DNA of 64,000 bases, from assembly GCF_016919705.1 (NCBI RefSeq), contig NZ_CP070371.1:897501-961500 (forward strand). Direction: 5' to 3'. The notes below the pieces were generated by a model, which worked only from the letters and a program-made list of their open reading frames with translations, was not told the origin of the DNA and searched no databases. Shown here piece after piece: positions 30,607 to 39,428 of the stretch. The position numbers and the translations under genes are program-made. Origin of the DNA: Paracoccus methylovorus (GTDB lineage: Bacteria; Pseudomonadota; Alphaproteobacteria; Rhodobacterales; Rhodobacteraceae). How positions within the stretch are numbered: the stretch's first letter is position 1; each line of letters opens with the position of its first letter.

Positions 30607-31452
30607 ATGCTGGCCCCGTTTCTCATCATGCTGCGCGAGGGGCTGGAGGCGGCCCTGATCGTCGGCATCATCGCCGGCTATCTGCGCCAGACCGGGCGCC
30701 GGGAATGGCTGCCTGCGATCTGGGTCGGCGTATTTCTGGCCGTCGCCATGTCACTTTTCGCCGGCGCGGCGATCCAGTTGGTCAGCGCCGGTTTTCCGCA
30801 AAAGATGCAAGAGTTGTTCGAGGCGCTGATCGGGCTGGTCGCCGTCGCGGTGCTGGTTGGCATGGTATTCTGGATGCGCCGCGCCGCGCGCTCGATCAGG
30901 GCCGAATTGCATGCCAATATAGACGAGGCGCTGGCGTACAAGGGCAGCGCAGGCACTTGGGCGCTGATCGGCATCGTCTTTCTGGCCGTGGCGCGCGAGG
31001 GGTTGGAATCGGTATTCTTCCTGCTGGCGATATTCCAGCAAAGTCAGGACAGCGCCGCGCCAATCGGCGCGCTTCTTGGACTGATCGGCGCCGTCGGCGC
31101 CGGTTGGGGGATCTATGCCGGCGCGTTGCGGTTGGACCTGCGCCGCTTTTTTCGCTGGACCGGAGTCTTTATCCTGCTGGTGGCGGCGGGGCTTCTGGCC
31201 GGTTCGGTCAGGGCATTGCACGAGGCGGGGTTGTGGAACGGCTTGCAAGGCCGGGTCTTTGACCTCAGCCGGACCTTGCCGGAATCCAGCCCGCTGGGCA
31301 CCGTGCTGTCTGGTCTTCTGGGCTATCGCGAAGCCCCCACTCTGGGCGAGGCGCTGGTCTGGGGTATCTTCCTGGCGGTGACGCTGGTGTTGTTTCCCAG
31401 GCCGCCGCCCGAGGCGCTGCCTGCCCGACCTCAAACAGCGGCGCCTAAATGA
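30607..31452 (+). CDS. efeU: FTR1-family iron permease (EfeU-like)
   Basis: Inner-membrane iron permease, 281 residues and about 7 helices. The two REGLE iron motifs are intact: MLREGLEAALIVG (residues 8-20) and VAREGLESVFF (128-138). The ATG at 30607 is preceded by AGGAAAGG. The stop overlaps the efeO start (ATGA). The pair takes up ferrous or ferric iron across the inner membrane. No Fur or Irr box is obvious upstream. Confidence 0.92.
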   Translation: MLAPFLIMLREGLEAALIVGIIAGYLRQTGRREWLPAIWVGVFLAVAMSLFAGAAIQLVSAGFPQKMQELFEALIGLVAVAVLVGMVFWMRRAARSIRAELHANIDEALAYKGSAGTWALIGIVFLAVAREGLESVFFLLAIFQQSQDSAAPIGALLGLIGAVGAGWGIYAGALRLDLRRFFRWTGVFILLVAAGLLAGSVRALHEAGLWNGLQGRVFDLSRTLPESSPLGTVLSGLLGYREAPTLGEALVWGIFLAVTLVLFPRPPPEALPARPQTAAPK

Positions 31453-32498
31453 ATCCACCCTTGAAAGGCATCTATTTGGCGATTGTCGGCGCAGCGGTTC
31501 TGGCAGTCGCGAGCGGTGTGGCCTTTTGGTATGCGACGCAACGGGCTGCGGGCGCTCGGACTGCCGCCGACCAGCTAGTGACGGTGACCGCGGCCACTTG
31601 CGAACCCAATGCCATGACCGTGCCGGGTGGGCGCCGCAGCTTTGAAATCGTCAATGCCAGCGACCGCCCGATCAAATGGGAAATCCTGAACGGCGTCATG
31701 GTCGTGGCAGAGCGCGAGAACATCGCACCGGGCTTTCGCGCCACGCTGGAGGTGCAGCTTGCCCCCGGCGAATACGCCATCACCTGCGGCCTTCTGTCGA
31801 ACCCGCGCGGCACGCTGACCGTGACGCAATCGGACGAGGCCACGGCAGCGGCTTCCGAGGTTACGCTGCGCAAGTTTCTGGGACCGCTTTCGGAATACCG
31901 CGTCTATCTGGTCATGCAGGGCAATGCCGCGGTGAAGGCCGCCGAAAGTCTGCGTGACGCCATCGCCTCGGGCGATCTGGAAGCTGCGCGCGAGGCGTGG
32001 CGTCAGGCCCGCCTACCCTACCGCCGCATCGAACCGCTGGCCTATCGCTTCTCGGATATTGAGGAACGCATAGATGCCCGCGCAGCCTATCTGCAGGGGC
32101 GCGAACAGGACCCAGCCTTTACCGGCTATCACCGTATCGAATACGGCCTTCTGGCCGATATCCAAGAACTCGATGCCCGCATCTACGGCCTGACCTACCC
32201 ACCCGAGATCGTTGTGGGCGGTGCTGCCGTGTTGATGGAAGAAGTCGCCGCCACCAAGATTTCAGGCGAAGAGGATCGCTATTCCCGCACCGACCTGTGG
32301 GATTTCGATACCAGTTTCGAAGGCGCGGAAAATATCTACGATTTGCTGCCTCCGCTGATCGAAGGATCTGACGCCGATTTCGTCGCCAAGGTGAACGGCA
32401 ACTTCGAGGCGGTGGACGAGGCGGCCTTCCGCCTTGCCCGCAACCTGCTTGAGATGTCGTTTCAGGCAGAAAAACTCCCGGATTTCGGGCTTGGGTGA
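31449..32498 (+). CDS. efeO: EfeO-like iron uptake protein (cupredoxin plus M75 domain)
   Basis: 349-residue periplasmic partner of the permease. An N-terminal membrane anchor (residues 8-29) leads to a cupredoxin-like domain (about 43-126, Cys51 and Cys113 visible). A C-terminal M75/EfeO domain follows (about 135-345) with the HxxE site YHRIEYGLL (His228, Glu231). The gene starts inside the efeU stop. The third usual gene, efeB (Dyp-type peroxidase), is not next to it; the tRNA and mobile DNA follow. Confidence 0.92.
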   Translation: MNPPLKGIYLAIVGAAVLAVASGVAFWYATQRAAGARTAADQLVTVTAATCEPNAMTVPGGRRSFEIVNASDRPIKWEILNGVMVVAERENIAPGFRATLEVQLAPGEYAITCGLLSNPRGTLTVTQSDEATAAASEVTLRKFLGPLSEYRVYLVMQGNAAVKAAESLRDAIASGDLEAAREAWRQARLPYRRIEPLAYRFSDIEERIDARAAYLQGREQDPAFTGYHRIEYGLLADIQELDARIYGLTYPPEIVVGGAAVLMEEVAATKISGEEDRYSRTDLWDFDTSFEGAENIYDLLPPLIEGSDADFVAKVNGNFEAVDEAAFRLARNLLEMSFQAEKLPDFGLG

Positions 32499-32536
32499 GA
32501 ACCGGATAATTTTTCCTCGCAGCAGTATTTTTCCGC

Positions 32537-32565
32537 TTGCACCCATCCGCCGGCCCTCCTATACG
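32537..32565 (+). promoter_or_regulatory. Sigma-70-type promoter of tRNA-Ala
   Basis: TTGCAC (32537-32542) and TATACG (32560-32565) are separated by exactly 17 bases, and the tRNA begins 43 bases after the -10. This is a good housekeeping-type promoter for the region. Confidence 0.65.
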
Positions 32566-32608
32566 ACGCCTCACACGGGCGCCGGAGACGCCGCCCGAGA
32601 CCTCCGGT

Positions 32609-32684
<76 letters not shown>

Positions 32685-33032
32685 AATCATCAATGGCAAG
32701 TGCCAGATAGATCTTCCATTAATGACAGCGGATTGTCCATTTATGGAGAAATCCATGTTTGTGAGGAGTTCCGAAGCCGGTAGAGCAGCGCTCTGCTGGC
32801 TTATTTGTTTGCGCCCATAGGGAACTGCGGCCGAAGCTCCAAGTCCACGCGACGCTTTCTGTCCAAGCGCTTCGACCATGCGACCTTCGCGCGAACGGCC
32901 AATGGACTAAGCCGCTCCGCGGCACTGGTGCCTGTGTCTGGCGTTCGACCTCCATGCCACGGTTGTTCGATGTGTGAGGCCTTTCCGGGCTGATGATCGG
33001 GGTCTTCCCCCTTCATCAGACAGGAGGTTCCC
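32685..33032. other. Region between tRNA-Ala and recombinase remnant
   Basis: 348 bases with only short, overlapping frames and no recognised product. The part nearest the tRNA is AT-rich (ATTAATGACAGCGGATTG). The last 100 bases resemble the leader of the recombinase gene that follows. I see no second copy of the tRNA 3' end that would mark an attachment site. Confidence 0.4.
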
Positions 33033-33476
33033 ATGACGGAGGAAAGAACGACCCCGCTGCGCCAGCAGATGATCGAAGATATGCGTATTCGCGGCATGGG
33101 CGATAAGGCCCAGCAGGCGCACATCCGTGCCATCAAGGATTTTGCAACGTTTCTCGGCCGATCTCCGGATACAGCCACATCAGAGGAACTGCGGGCCCAC
33201 CAACTGCACATGACCGACGCCGGTGTCACACCTTCGACCTTCAATGCACGCATCGTGGCGCTCCGGTTCTTCTTCGGTATGACCTGCGGGCGTGAGGAGA
33301 TGAAGCGCTACATGCAGTTCCGGACCGAGCCGCGCCGGCTGCCCGTCGTGTTCAGCGTCGAGGAAGTGTCCGACATCCTGATGGCTGCGCCCGGGCCGGG
33401 GCTGAAGTATCGCGTCGCGCTCAGCGCCACGCCGGACCATCACGCCGCGGGCCGCATCGGAAAACCTTCACCATAG
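33033..33476 (+). pseudogene. Truncated tyrosine recombinase / phage-type integrase (N-terminal part)
   Basis: 147 codons that encode only the SAM-like core-binding domain of a site-specific tyrosine recombinase of the type carried with IS91-like elements. LRQQMIEDMRIRGMGDKAQQ, AIKDFATFLGRS and TFNARIVALRFFFGMT are typical. Family similarity ends at about GLKYRVALS, just before the catalytic domain. The remaining 17 residues are unrelated. The start retains a strong AGGAGG site. Without the R-H-R-Y catalytic residues it cannot recombine DNA. Confidence 0.8.
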
Positions 33477-33612
33477 TAGTCACTCGACGCCCTTCAGGCC
33501 AACGAATGTTTCGTGTCCAACTCAGCCGTCGTCAGCTGTTAGAGGGCCAAGGGCATTGCTTCACATGCCCTGCCGTGTGATCGGCCGAGATTTCCGTGGT
33601 TCTCGGATCATT

Positions 33613-33762
33613 TCATGCGGCCATGCATTTGCTTACGGATCGCCTTGGATGGTCGGCGTCAGACGCCTCCATAAGCAGAGCTGCGTTCGCGTCCCGCGTC
33701 TTCTCGATCATCATTGAGGAGTGCGAAACAAGATCGTCGAGGCTGTCAGAGTGTGGCTCCAC
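33613..33762 (-). CDS. Possible small ORF or gene fragment in accessory DNA
   Basis: A 49-codon GTG-started frame with ordinary-looking composition (SLDDLVSHSSMMIEKT; ANAALLMEAS). I do not recognise it and no ribosome site is visible. It lies 19 bases from the CTAA edge of the deleted IS5-type element. It has the same orientation as the H-NS-like remnant farther right. It may be a 3' fragment of an interrupted gene rather than a real one. Confidence 0.25.
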   Translation of the reverse strand: MEPHSDSLDDLVSHSSMMIEKTRDANAALLMEASDADHPRRSVSKCMAA

Positions 33763-33780
33763 TTGGATAAATCAGTCTAA

Positions 33781-34318
33781 CAGGGCGCTGAAAAACTCCG
33801 GCCTCGACGCGCATCTTGGAGATCGTGCAGGCCGACCTGACCCAGGCGGGTGGCCATGCCGAACGCCGTGCCGCCATCGACATGCTCCATCGCCATTCAC
33901 CGGGATCCACACGGCGACTGACCCTGGCGGCAGACCGCGGCTACGACAGCGCCGACTTCGTCGCCGAGCTGCGCCAGATGGTAGTCACGCCGCATGTCGC
34001 CCAGAAGTCCCGGCATTCAACCATTGATGGCAGAACCACCCGGCATCCCGGCTACGCCAAATCTCAGCGGCGCCGGAAGAAGATCAAGGAACCTTTCGGC
34101 TGGGCAAAGACCATCGGCGGCATGGCACAGACCATGTATCGCGGTATAGAGCGTGTGCGAGCCCGCTTCACCATGACGATAGTGGCCTGCAACTTGGCCA
34201 GTTTGCCAAAACTGCTCGCCGCTTGAGGCAGAAGGTTGCCTTCCCCCTGCGCAAAACGCCACCTCAAGCCGGAGGTGCGGGGAAACCGTTCTCCGCAGCG
34301 ACCTTTTTCAGCGCCTTG
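33781..34318 (+). mobile_element. Internally deleted IS5-type insertion sequence
   Basis: A 538-bp element with terminal inverted repeats CAGGGCGCTGAAAAA at the left and its near-exact complement TTTTTCAGCGCCTTG at the right (14 of 15 match). It is flanked by direct repeats CTAA (33777-33780 and 34319-34322). Inside, the transposase begins abruptly within about 35 bases of the left repeat, so several hundred bases were lost internally. Both ends are intact, so it could move if a matching transposase is supplied. Confidence 0.8.
33816..34226 (+). pseudogene. IS5-family transposase, C-terminal fragment
   Basis: About 136 codons of the C-terminal half of an IS5-type DDE transposase. The second catalytic Asp is in LAADRGYDSADF and the Glu region in KIKEPFGWAKTIGG, then MYRGIERVRARFTMTIVACNLA to the natural stop. 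The N-terminal half, including the first catalytic Asp, is missing. Lies inside the deleted element. Confidence 0.85.
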
Positions 34319-34352
34319 CTAAGGCCTTTACTCGAACCTCATCGATACCTAG

Positions 34353-35201
34353 GTCGTGTTGACAAAAGGGATTCCCCTTGGGCTTGGGGCATGATTCAAG
34401 CTGGCATCTGCGATGGAGACCAGCTTGGCACGAGACCTTATGTCGGACGAGGAGTGGGCGTTCTTTGAGCGCTTCATCTTCGCCGTCCGCGCCCCGAACG
34501 GGCGCAAGCCCACCAACCACCGCCTCGTTCTTGATGGCATATTCTGGATCGCACGCACCGGTGCGCCATGGCGGGACCTACCTGCCGAGTTCGGCAAATG
34601 GTCAAGCGTCTATCGGCAGTTCCGGCGCTGGACGCTGGCAGGCCTGTGGGAGGAAATCATGGATGCCCTGAACCAGAGCGGAGCCGTGCCAAGCGCCCTG
34701 CAAATGATCGACAGCACCGTGATCCGTGCCCACCATCAGGCAGCGGGCGCTAAAGGGGGACTCCGCGACAAGGTTTCGGCCGTTCTCGAGGTGGCTTTAC
34801 GACCAAGATCCACCTTCTGGTCAACGCGCACGGGCTACCTATGAGAACAGAGATCACGCCGGGCCAGACGTCGGACTATCTCGGCTTCGATCTGGTGATG
34901 GTGGATAATCTGCCCCGCCCGAGCGTGCTGCTCGCAGATCGCGGCTACGATGCAGACAAGATCAGAGACGGCATGGAGGCGCGCAACGTCCTGCCCGTGA
35001 TACCGATGCGCAAGTCCCGCAAAAAACGGATTGGTGTCGATCGTTCGCTGTATCGCCTGCGCAATCTGGTCGAACGCTGCTTCAACAAGCTCAAGAACGC
35101 CAGGCGTGTCGCGACCCGCTACGACAAGACGGCGGAAAGCTTTCTCGGCTTCATTGACATCACGTCGATCCGCCTCTGGCTCCGTCATTTGTCAACATGA
35201 C
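34353..35201 (+). mobile_element. IS5-family (IS427-group) insertion sequence
   Basis: An 849-bp complete element. Ends are GTCGTGTTGACAAA (left) and TTTGTCAACATGAC (right), 13 of 14 matching as inverted repeats. Direct repeats CTAG flank it (34349-34352 and 35202-35205). It carries one transposase encoded in two frames. It has inserted into the small H-NS-like gene on the other strand. Intact ends, duplication and a complete DDE set point to recent insertion. Confidence 0.92.
34413..35200 (+). CDS. IS427-group transposase, two frames joined by probable -1 frameshift
   Basis: The first frame (34413-34844) gives the N-terminal HTH-like part (LMSDEEWAFFERFIFA; GAPWRDLPAEFGKW) and the first catalytic Asp in QMIDSTVIRAH. 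The second frame (closing at 35200) holds LLADRGYDADKIRDGM (Asp) and RNLVERCFNKLKNAR (Glu). A -1 slip at AAAGGGGG (34752-34759) joins them to the expected AKGGTPRQGFGRSRGGF. This slippery heptamer-like run is typical of the group, so the enzyme is likely functional rather than broken. Annotating the second frame alone (34841-35200) gives only the C-terminal part. Confidence 0.88.
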
Positions 35202-35386
35202 CTAGGCACTTCTTGATCCAAGTCGTAACCATGATCTCTCGCCACACGCTCTACTGCCAGCAAAGCCCCACTCATATTCTCATTCACTATCTCGGTTATT
35301 GTGTCGTCGACCTATTTTCTGATCTCATAAAGCTCCTTGATATCCATTTTGGATAGAGTAAGTTCCAACACCTTTTCCTTCTTCAT

Positions 35387-35773
35387 ACTTCTGCTAGTCT
35401 CAATTATATATCGTCAACAAGCGAGACTTATTCTGTATTCTGCTTCCAACACGCCTCGCGTTATCGGTGATAATAAAAATCCCATCTATAAATGGACATA
35501 GAGCTGCGACTATAACGGAAATTTCCGAGATTGCCCACGCCGATGCCGCTATATTTTCGGATCTGGTAACGTCCGACAGATCCAGTTAGCCCCTGCCAAA
35601 TTTCGCAAAGCGGGCATTCCCGTTTCGGAACACTCGCGCATGTGGGTTCCAGCTTATTTGGGCATAGGTATCTGCGGCTTCGGCGGCCGCAATCAGTTAG
35701 CTGTCGGGCACAAATAGATTATGTCCGACAAGTAGGTTCGTGTCATTCAGCTCTCCATTCTCTCATGCAGGGA
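35387..35773. other. AT-rich accessory stretch before the thiolase fragment
   Basis: 387 bases, much more AT-rich than the rest up to about 35550 (for example CAATTATATATCG, AATAAAAATCCC), then gradually normal. A 40-codon plus-strand frame from a GTG at 35467 to 35589 and other short frames exist. None has a ribosome site or a recognised product. The composition marks horizontally acquired DNA. Confidence 0.4.
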
Positions 35774-35937
35774 TCAGACTCGTTCCAGCAGCAACGCGGC
35801 ACCTTGGCCGACACCGATGCACATGGTGGCCAGTGCGTAGCGGCCAGTCCCGCGCGACAACTCCAGCGCGGCCGAACCGGCAATGCGCGCGCCACTCATC
35901 CCAAGGGGATGACCCAAGGCAATGGCGCCGCCATTGG

Positions 35938-35945
35938 GATTCACC
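35938..35945. repeat. Target-site duplication, left copy (IS66-type element)
   Basis: GATTCACC directly before the left end GTAAGCG of the IS66-type element; identical to bases 38394-38401. Confidence 0.95.
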
Positions 35946-35961
35946 GTAAGCGGTGTTCCGA

Positions 35962-37500
35962 TCACAGGGTGGCGGCGTAGTTCCACGGGAGCAGATCTTG
36001 GATGTTGCTCTGTTTGTGACCTTTGACGATGGCAGTGAGCGCGGTTGTCAGCCAAGCGTGGGGATCGACGCCGTTCATTTTGCAGGTCTCGATGAGCGAG
36101 GCGATGACGGCCCAGCTTTCAGCTCCGGCGTCGTGGCCAGCGAAGAGGGCGTTCTTGCGATTGAGCGCGATGGGGCGGATCGTACGCTCGACGGTGTTGC
36201 TATCGAGTTCGACGCGGCCATCGGCCAAGAAGCGGCCGAGACCGTCGCGGTATTTGGCGATATAGGCCAGCGCCTCGCCTAAGGGCGATTTAGCGGATGC
36301 GCGGGCACGGTGATGGCTGAGCCAGACATCGATGCGGGCGAGGATCGGGGCGGAGCGTTCCTGCCGCGCGGCGAGGCGCACGGCGGGTTCGCTGCCGCGG
36401 ATGTCGGCCTCGATGGCATAGAGCGCGCGGACGAGGGCCACGCCTTCCTCGGCGATCGGGGCGGAGCCGGTGCGGGTGATCTCGATCAGCTTTCGGCGGG
36501 CGTGGGCCCAGCAATACGCCAACTGGATACTTGGGCCGATCCGGTCCGGCGCAATCAGCCGGTTGTATCCAGCATAGCCATCGACTTGGAGGATGCCGCC
36601 GAAGTCCTGCAATATCCGTTCGGCATGTTGCCCGCCCCGACCGGGCGCATAGGTGAAGGCCACGCTTGGTGGCGTCGTGCCGCCCCACGGTCGGTCATCG
36701 CGGGCCAGCGCCCGGAAGTATCCGGTCTTGGTCTTTCTGGCGCCCGGATCAAGGACCGGGGCGCGAGTCTCGTCCATGAACAGCTTGGTGGACCGCTTCA
36801 GATCGGCCATCAGCGCGTCATGCACAGGGCGGAGTTCAAAGGCGGCACGGCCGACCCAATCGGCAAGGGTGGAACGGTCGAGGTCGACGCCTTGCCGGCT
36901 GTAGATCTGGGCCTGACGATACAACGGAAGATGATCGGCGTATTTACTGACCAGCACATGCGCGACCGTCGCCTCGGTCGGCATGCCGCCGGGGATCAGC
37001 CGTGGCGGTGATGGCGCTTGTGTCACGCCATCGGTGCAGGACCGGCAGGCATATTTGGGGCGACGGGTGACGATGACGCGGAACTGGGCCGGGATGATGT
37101 CGAGCCGCTCCGACACATCTTCGCCGATGCAATGTAGGCAGCCGCCACAAGCGCAGGTCAGGCTGTCCGGCTCGATGATCTCTTCGACGCGCGGCAGATG
37201 TTTGGGCAGCGATCCGCGATTGGTGGCACGTGGCTTGGCGGGGCGTTTGGCCGCGCGGTCCTCGGCATCCTCTTCGGCATGGATCGTGGCAATGGCCGTC
37301 TCCAGATCCTCAAGCGCCAGTTCGAACTGGTGCGGATCGCTCTGCTCGGATCGCCGCCCGAAGGCTGCATGCCTGAAGGCCGCGACCAGCTTCTCCAATC
37401 GTTCGATGCGCTCGTCCTTGCGCAGGTTATGCGCCTCCGAGGCGATCAGCATCGCCTTCAGCGTGGCAATTTCCTGAAGCAGATCAGTGGTCTCCGGCAT
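35962..37500 (-). CDS. tnpC: IS66 transposase TnpC
   Basis: 512-residue DDE transposase of IS66. N-terminal coiled-coil/leucine-zipper-like region ([32 protein letters not shown]), zinc-binding [14 protein letters not shown] at about 115-128 with RPKYACRSC, then the catalytic core with [25 protein letters not shown] and [13 protein letters not shown]. The C-terminal [44 protein letters not shown] is diagnostic. Full length. Confidence 0.96.
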   Translation of the reverse strand: MPETTDLLQEIATLKAMLIASEAHNLRKDERIERLEKLVAAFRHAAFGRRSEQSDPHQFELALEDLETAIATIHAEEDAEDRAAKRPAKPRATNRGSLPKHLPRVEEIIEPDSLTCACGGCLHCIGEDVSERLDIIPAQFRVIVTRRPKYACRSCTDGVTQAPSPPRLIPGGMPTEATVAHVLVSKYADHLPLYRQAQIYSRQGVDLDRSTLADWVGRAAFELRPVHDALMADLKRSTKLFMDETRAPVLDPGARKTKTGYFRALARDDRPWGGTTPPSVAFTYAPGRGGQHAERILQDFGGILQVDGYAGYNRLIAPDRIGPSIQLAYCWAHARRKLIEITRTGSAPIAEEGVALVRALYAIEADIRGSEPAVRLAARQERSAPILARIDVWLSHHRARASAKSPLGEALAYIAKYRDGLGRFLADGRVELDSNTVERTIRPIALNRKNALFAGHDAGAESWAVIASLIETCKMNGVDPHAWLTTALTAIVKGHKQSNIQDLLPWNYAATL

Positions 37501-37568
37501 GGCCGCAGTCTATCACCCGCCACGGCCAATACCCGTAAAAAACGCTGCCGGACCCAACAAAGACAGGG

Positions 37569-37922
37569 CTATTCCACCGCCTCTGGCGCCCTCGCCCCGA
37601 TGGCCCGGACCCGTCGCCAATCCAGCCCAGAGAACAGGGCTTCGAACTGCGCGTGGTTCATCACCAGCAGCCCGTCCTTCACCGCAGGCCAGGTGAAGCT
37701 GTGCTCTTCCAGCCGCTTGTAGGCCATCACCAGCCCGGTGCCGTCCCAGTAGAGCAGCTTCAACCGATCGGCTTTCTTGGCGCGGAATACGAAGACAGTG
37801 CCGGTGAACGGATCCTTGCGCAACTCGTTCTTGACCATCGCGGCCAGGCTGTCATGGCCCTTGCGGAAGTCTATGGGCTTGGTCGCCAACATGATCCGCA
37901 CCCGGTTCGACGGGAAGATCAC
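37569..37922 (-). CDS. tnpB: IS66 accessory protein TnpB
   Basis: 117-residue IS66 Orf2-like protein: MIFPSNRVRIMLATKPIDFRKGHDSLAAMV, FVFRAKKADRLKLLYWDGTGLVMAYKRLE and FTWPAVKDGLLVMNHAQFEALFSGLDWRRV are the family hallmarks. It is required for IS66 transposition in studied elements, by an unknown mechanism. Its start overlaps the tnpA stop (ATGA). Confidence 0.96.
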   Translation of the reverse strand: MIFPSNRVRIMLATKPIDFRKGHDSLAAMVKNELRKDPFTGTVFVFRAKKADRLKLLYWDGTGLVMAYKRLEEHSFTWPAVKDGLLVMNHAQFEALFSGLDWRRVRAIGARAPEAVE

Positions 37923-38308
37923 GCGCCCGCCGCCAAGGCACGCACTACGGACGCGATCCGCTCTGCCGAAGCACCGACTTCCAAACGGATCACAACCGCA
38001 CCAAACGCAATCTCAGGGCCGGTCGCGGCAGGGCCGACAGAACGCGGACCATCATCCGCTGGCCCGAGCATCAGGGCCGCAAACTCGACCGGATCCTCCG
38101 GCGCGGGCAAAACCAGCCGCCCCTTACGCGCCAGCGTCCGCCATGAGGAGATACGATTTGCCGGCAGGCCATGCCGCCGGGCAACATCATTGACCGTAGT
38201 ACCCGGAACCAGCGTCTCCGCCACGATCCGCGCCTTCACATCTTCAGGCCAACTCCGGTTCTGGCGACTGGACCCGCCAACCGTGAGAACCTCCAATGTA
38301 GTCTCCAT
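37919..38308 (-). CDS. tnpA: IS66 accessory protein TnpA (HTH)
   Basis: 129-residue protein with an N-terminal helix-turn-helix (WPEDVKARIVAETLVPGTTVNDVARRHGLPANRISSWR) and a C-terminal stretch ending IRLEVGASAERIASVVRAL, as in IS66 Orf1 proteins. First gene of the element, 85 bases from its right end. Confidence 0.94.
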   Translation of the reverse strand: METTLEVLTVGGSSRQNRSWPEDVKARIVAETLVPGTTVNDVARRHGLPANRISSWRTLARKGRLVLPAPEDPVEFAALMLGPADDGPRSVGPAATGPEIAFGAVVIRLEVGASAERIASVVRALAAGA

Positions 38309-38393
38309 GGAGAAACTCCAGCATCAAACAACAATGGATGCCAGTGATCCCATCAGGAAGCGCGCTGGAAGGTGGGGGTGGGACAGCGCTTAC

Positions 38394-38401
38394 GATTCAC
38401 C
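38394..38401. repeat. Target-site duplication, right copy (IS66-type element)
   Basis: GATTCACC directly after the right end (CGCTTAC) of the IS66-type element; identical to bases 35938-35945. Confidence 0.95.
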
Positions 38402-39428
38402 CGAGGGTCATCGTCAGAAATCTTCAGACCGCGCAGCACCGCAAGCGCCTGCGCCGCGAAAGCCTCATTCAGTTCGATTACGTCCAACTCATCAGGGGTG
38501 ATGCCGGTTTTCATCAGAAGCTTGTTCACTGCCGGCACCGGCCCGTAACCCATTACACGCGGGGCAATCCCTGCCGAGCTGGAGCCTACGATACGCGCCC
38601 GTAACGTCAGCCCATGACGCCGAGCCGCCGATTCCGACGCCACGATCAGTGCCGCCGCTCCGTCATTCACGCCCGAGGCATTGCCGGCCGTAATCGAGCC
38701 ATCGGGGCGGGTAATTGCGCGCAGCCGTCCCAAATCAGCCATTGTGGTGGCCCGGGGGTGTTCGTCATGCGCCACCTCGGCCGTCCTGCCCCGGCCAAGC
38801 GGCACCATTACCGGCAGGATCTCTTGCGCCAGCCGGCCATTGACTTGTGCCGCGGCGGTGCGCTCCTGCGAGCGCAGCGCGAAGGCGTCCTGATCCTCGC
38901 GGCTGATGGCATAATCGTCGGCAAGGTTCTGGGCGGTTTCCGGCATGGAATCTATGCCATATTGCGCTTGCATCTTCGGATTGACAAATCGCCAGCCGAT
39001 GGTGGTGTCGTGGATTTCGGTGGCGCGCGACCAGGCTGCAGTGGCCTTGGGCATGACAAAAGGTGCCCGGCTCATGCTTTCGACGCCGCCGGCAATGGCC
39101 AATTCCATCTCGCCGGACCGAATCGCGCGGGCGGCCGCAGCCACCGCCTCCAGCCCCGAGCCGCAAAGCCGGTTCACGGTCACGCCCGGCACAGTTTCGG
39201 GCAGGCCAGCCAGCAGCAGCGCCATGCGCGAGACGTTGCGATTGTCCTCGCCCGCCTGATTGGCGCAGCCCATCCAGACTTCCTCGATGGCGGCCGGGTG
39301 CATCGCCGGATTGCGCGCCAGCAGCGCCGCCAGCGGCAACGCGGCCAGATCGTCCGCCCGCAGCGGCGCCAAGGCCCCGCCATAGCGCCCGATCGGCGTG
39401 CGAATATAGTCGCAGATGAAAGCGTCGC

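Larger units (their letters stand above)
34339..35386 (-). pseudogene. Interrupted small gene resembling H-NS/HvrA-type nucleoid protein, with amber codon
   Basis: Reading the minus strand from an ATG at 35386, 24 sensible codons (MDIKELYEIRK at the end) meet a TAG at 35312-35314. The same frame then continues VDDTITEIVNENMSG and LLAVERVARDHGYDLDQEV up to the CTAG flank of the IS427-type element. Removing the element and one CTAG joins it to PRYR and a TGA at 34339-34341. The pattern ELxxIRKxVDDxI...AVExVARxxGYxL is like the N-terminal dimerisation region of H-NS-like proteins of Rhodobacterales. The DNA-binding C-terminus is absent. The family call is tentative; the interruption is directly visible. 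Confidence 0.45.
35946..38393 (-). mobile_element. IS66-family insertion sequence (tnpA-tnpB-tnpC)
   Basis: A 2448-bp complete element. Its ends are GTAAGCGGTGTTCC at the left and the complement of GTAAGCGCTGTCCC at the right, typical IS66 termini beginning GTAA. An exact 8-bp target duplication (GATTCACC) flanks it. Three genes read on the minus strand, with tnpA and tnpB overlapping. It disrupts the thiolase gene. The exact duplication indicates direct insertion with no later rearrangement at either edge. Confidence 0.96.

Noticed and set aside
32685..33032. Attachment-site repeat of the tRNA-Ala 3' end
   Set aside because: I looked for a second copy of the TpsiC/acceptor sequence in the accessory region by eye and saw none, so no att site is claimed.
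36310..37011. Plus-strand frames inside the IS66-type tnpC
   Set aside because: tnpC is full length on the minus strand with zinc-binding and DDE motifs.
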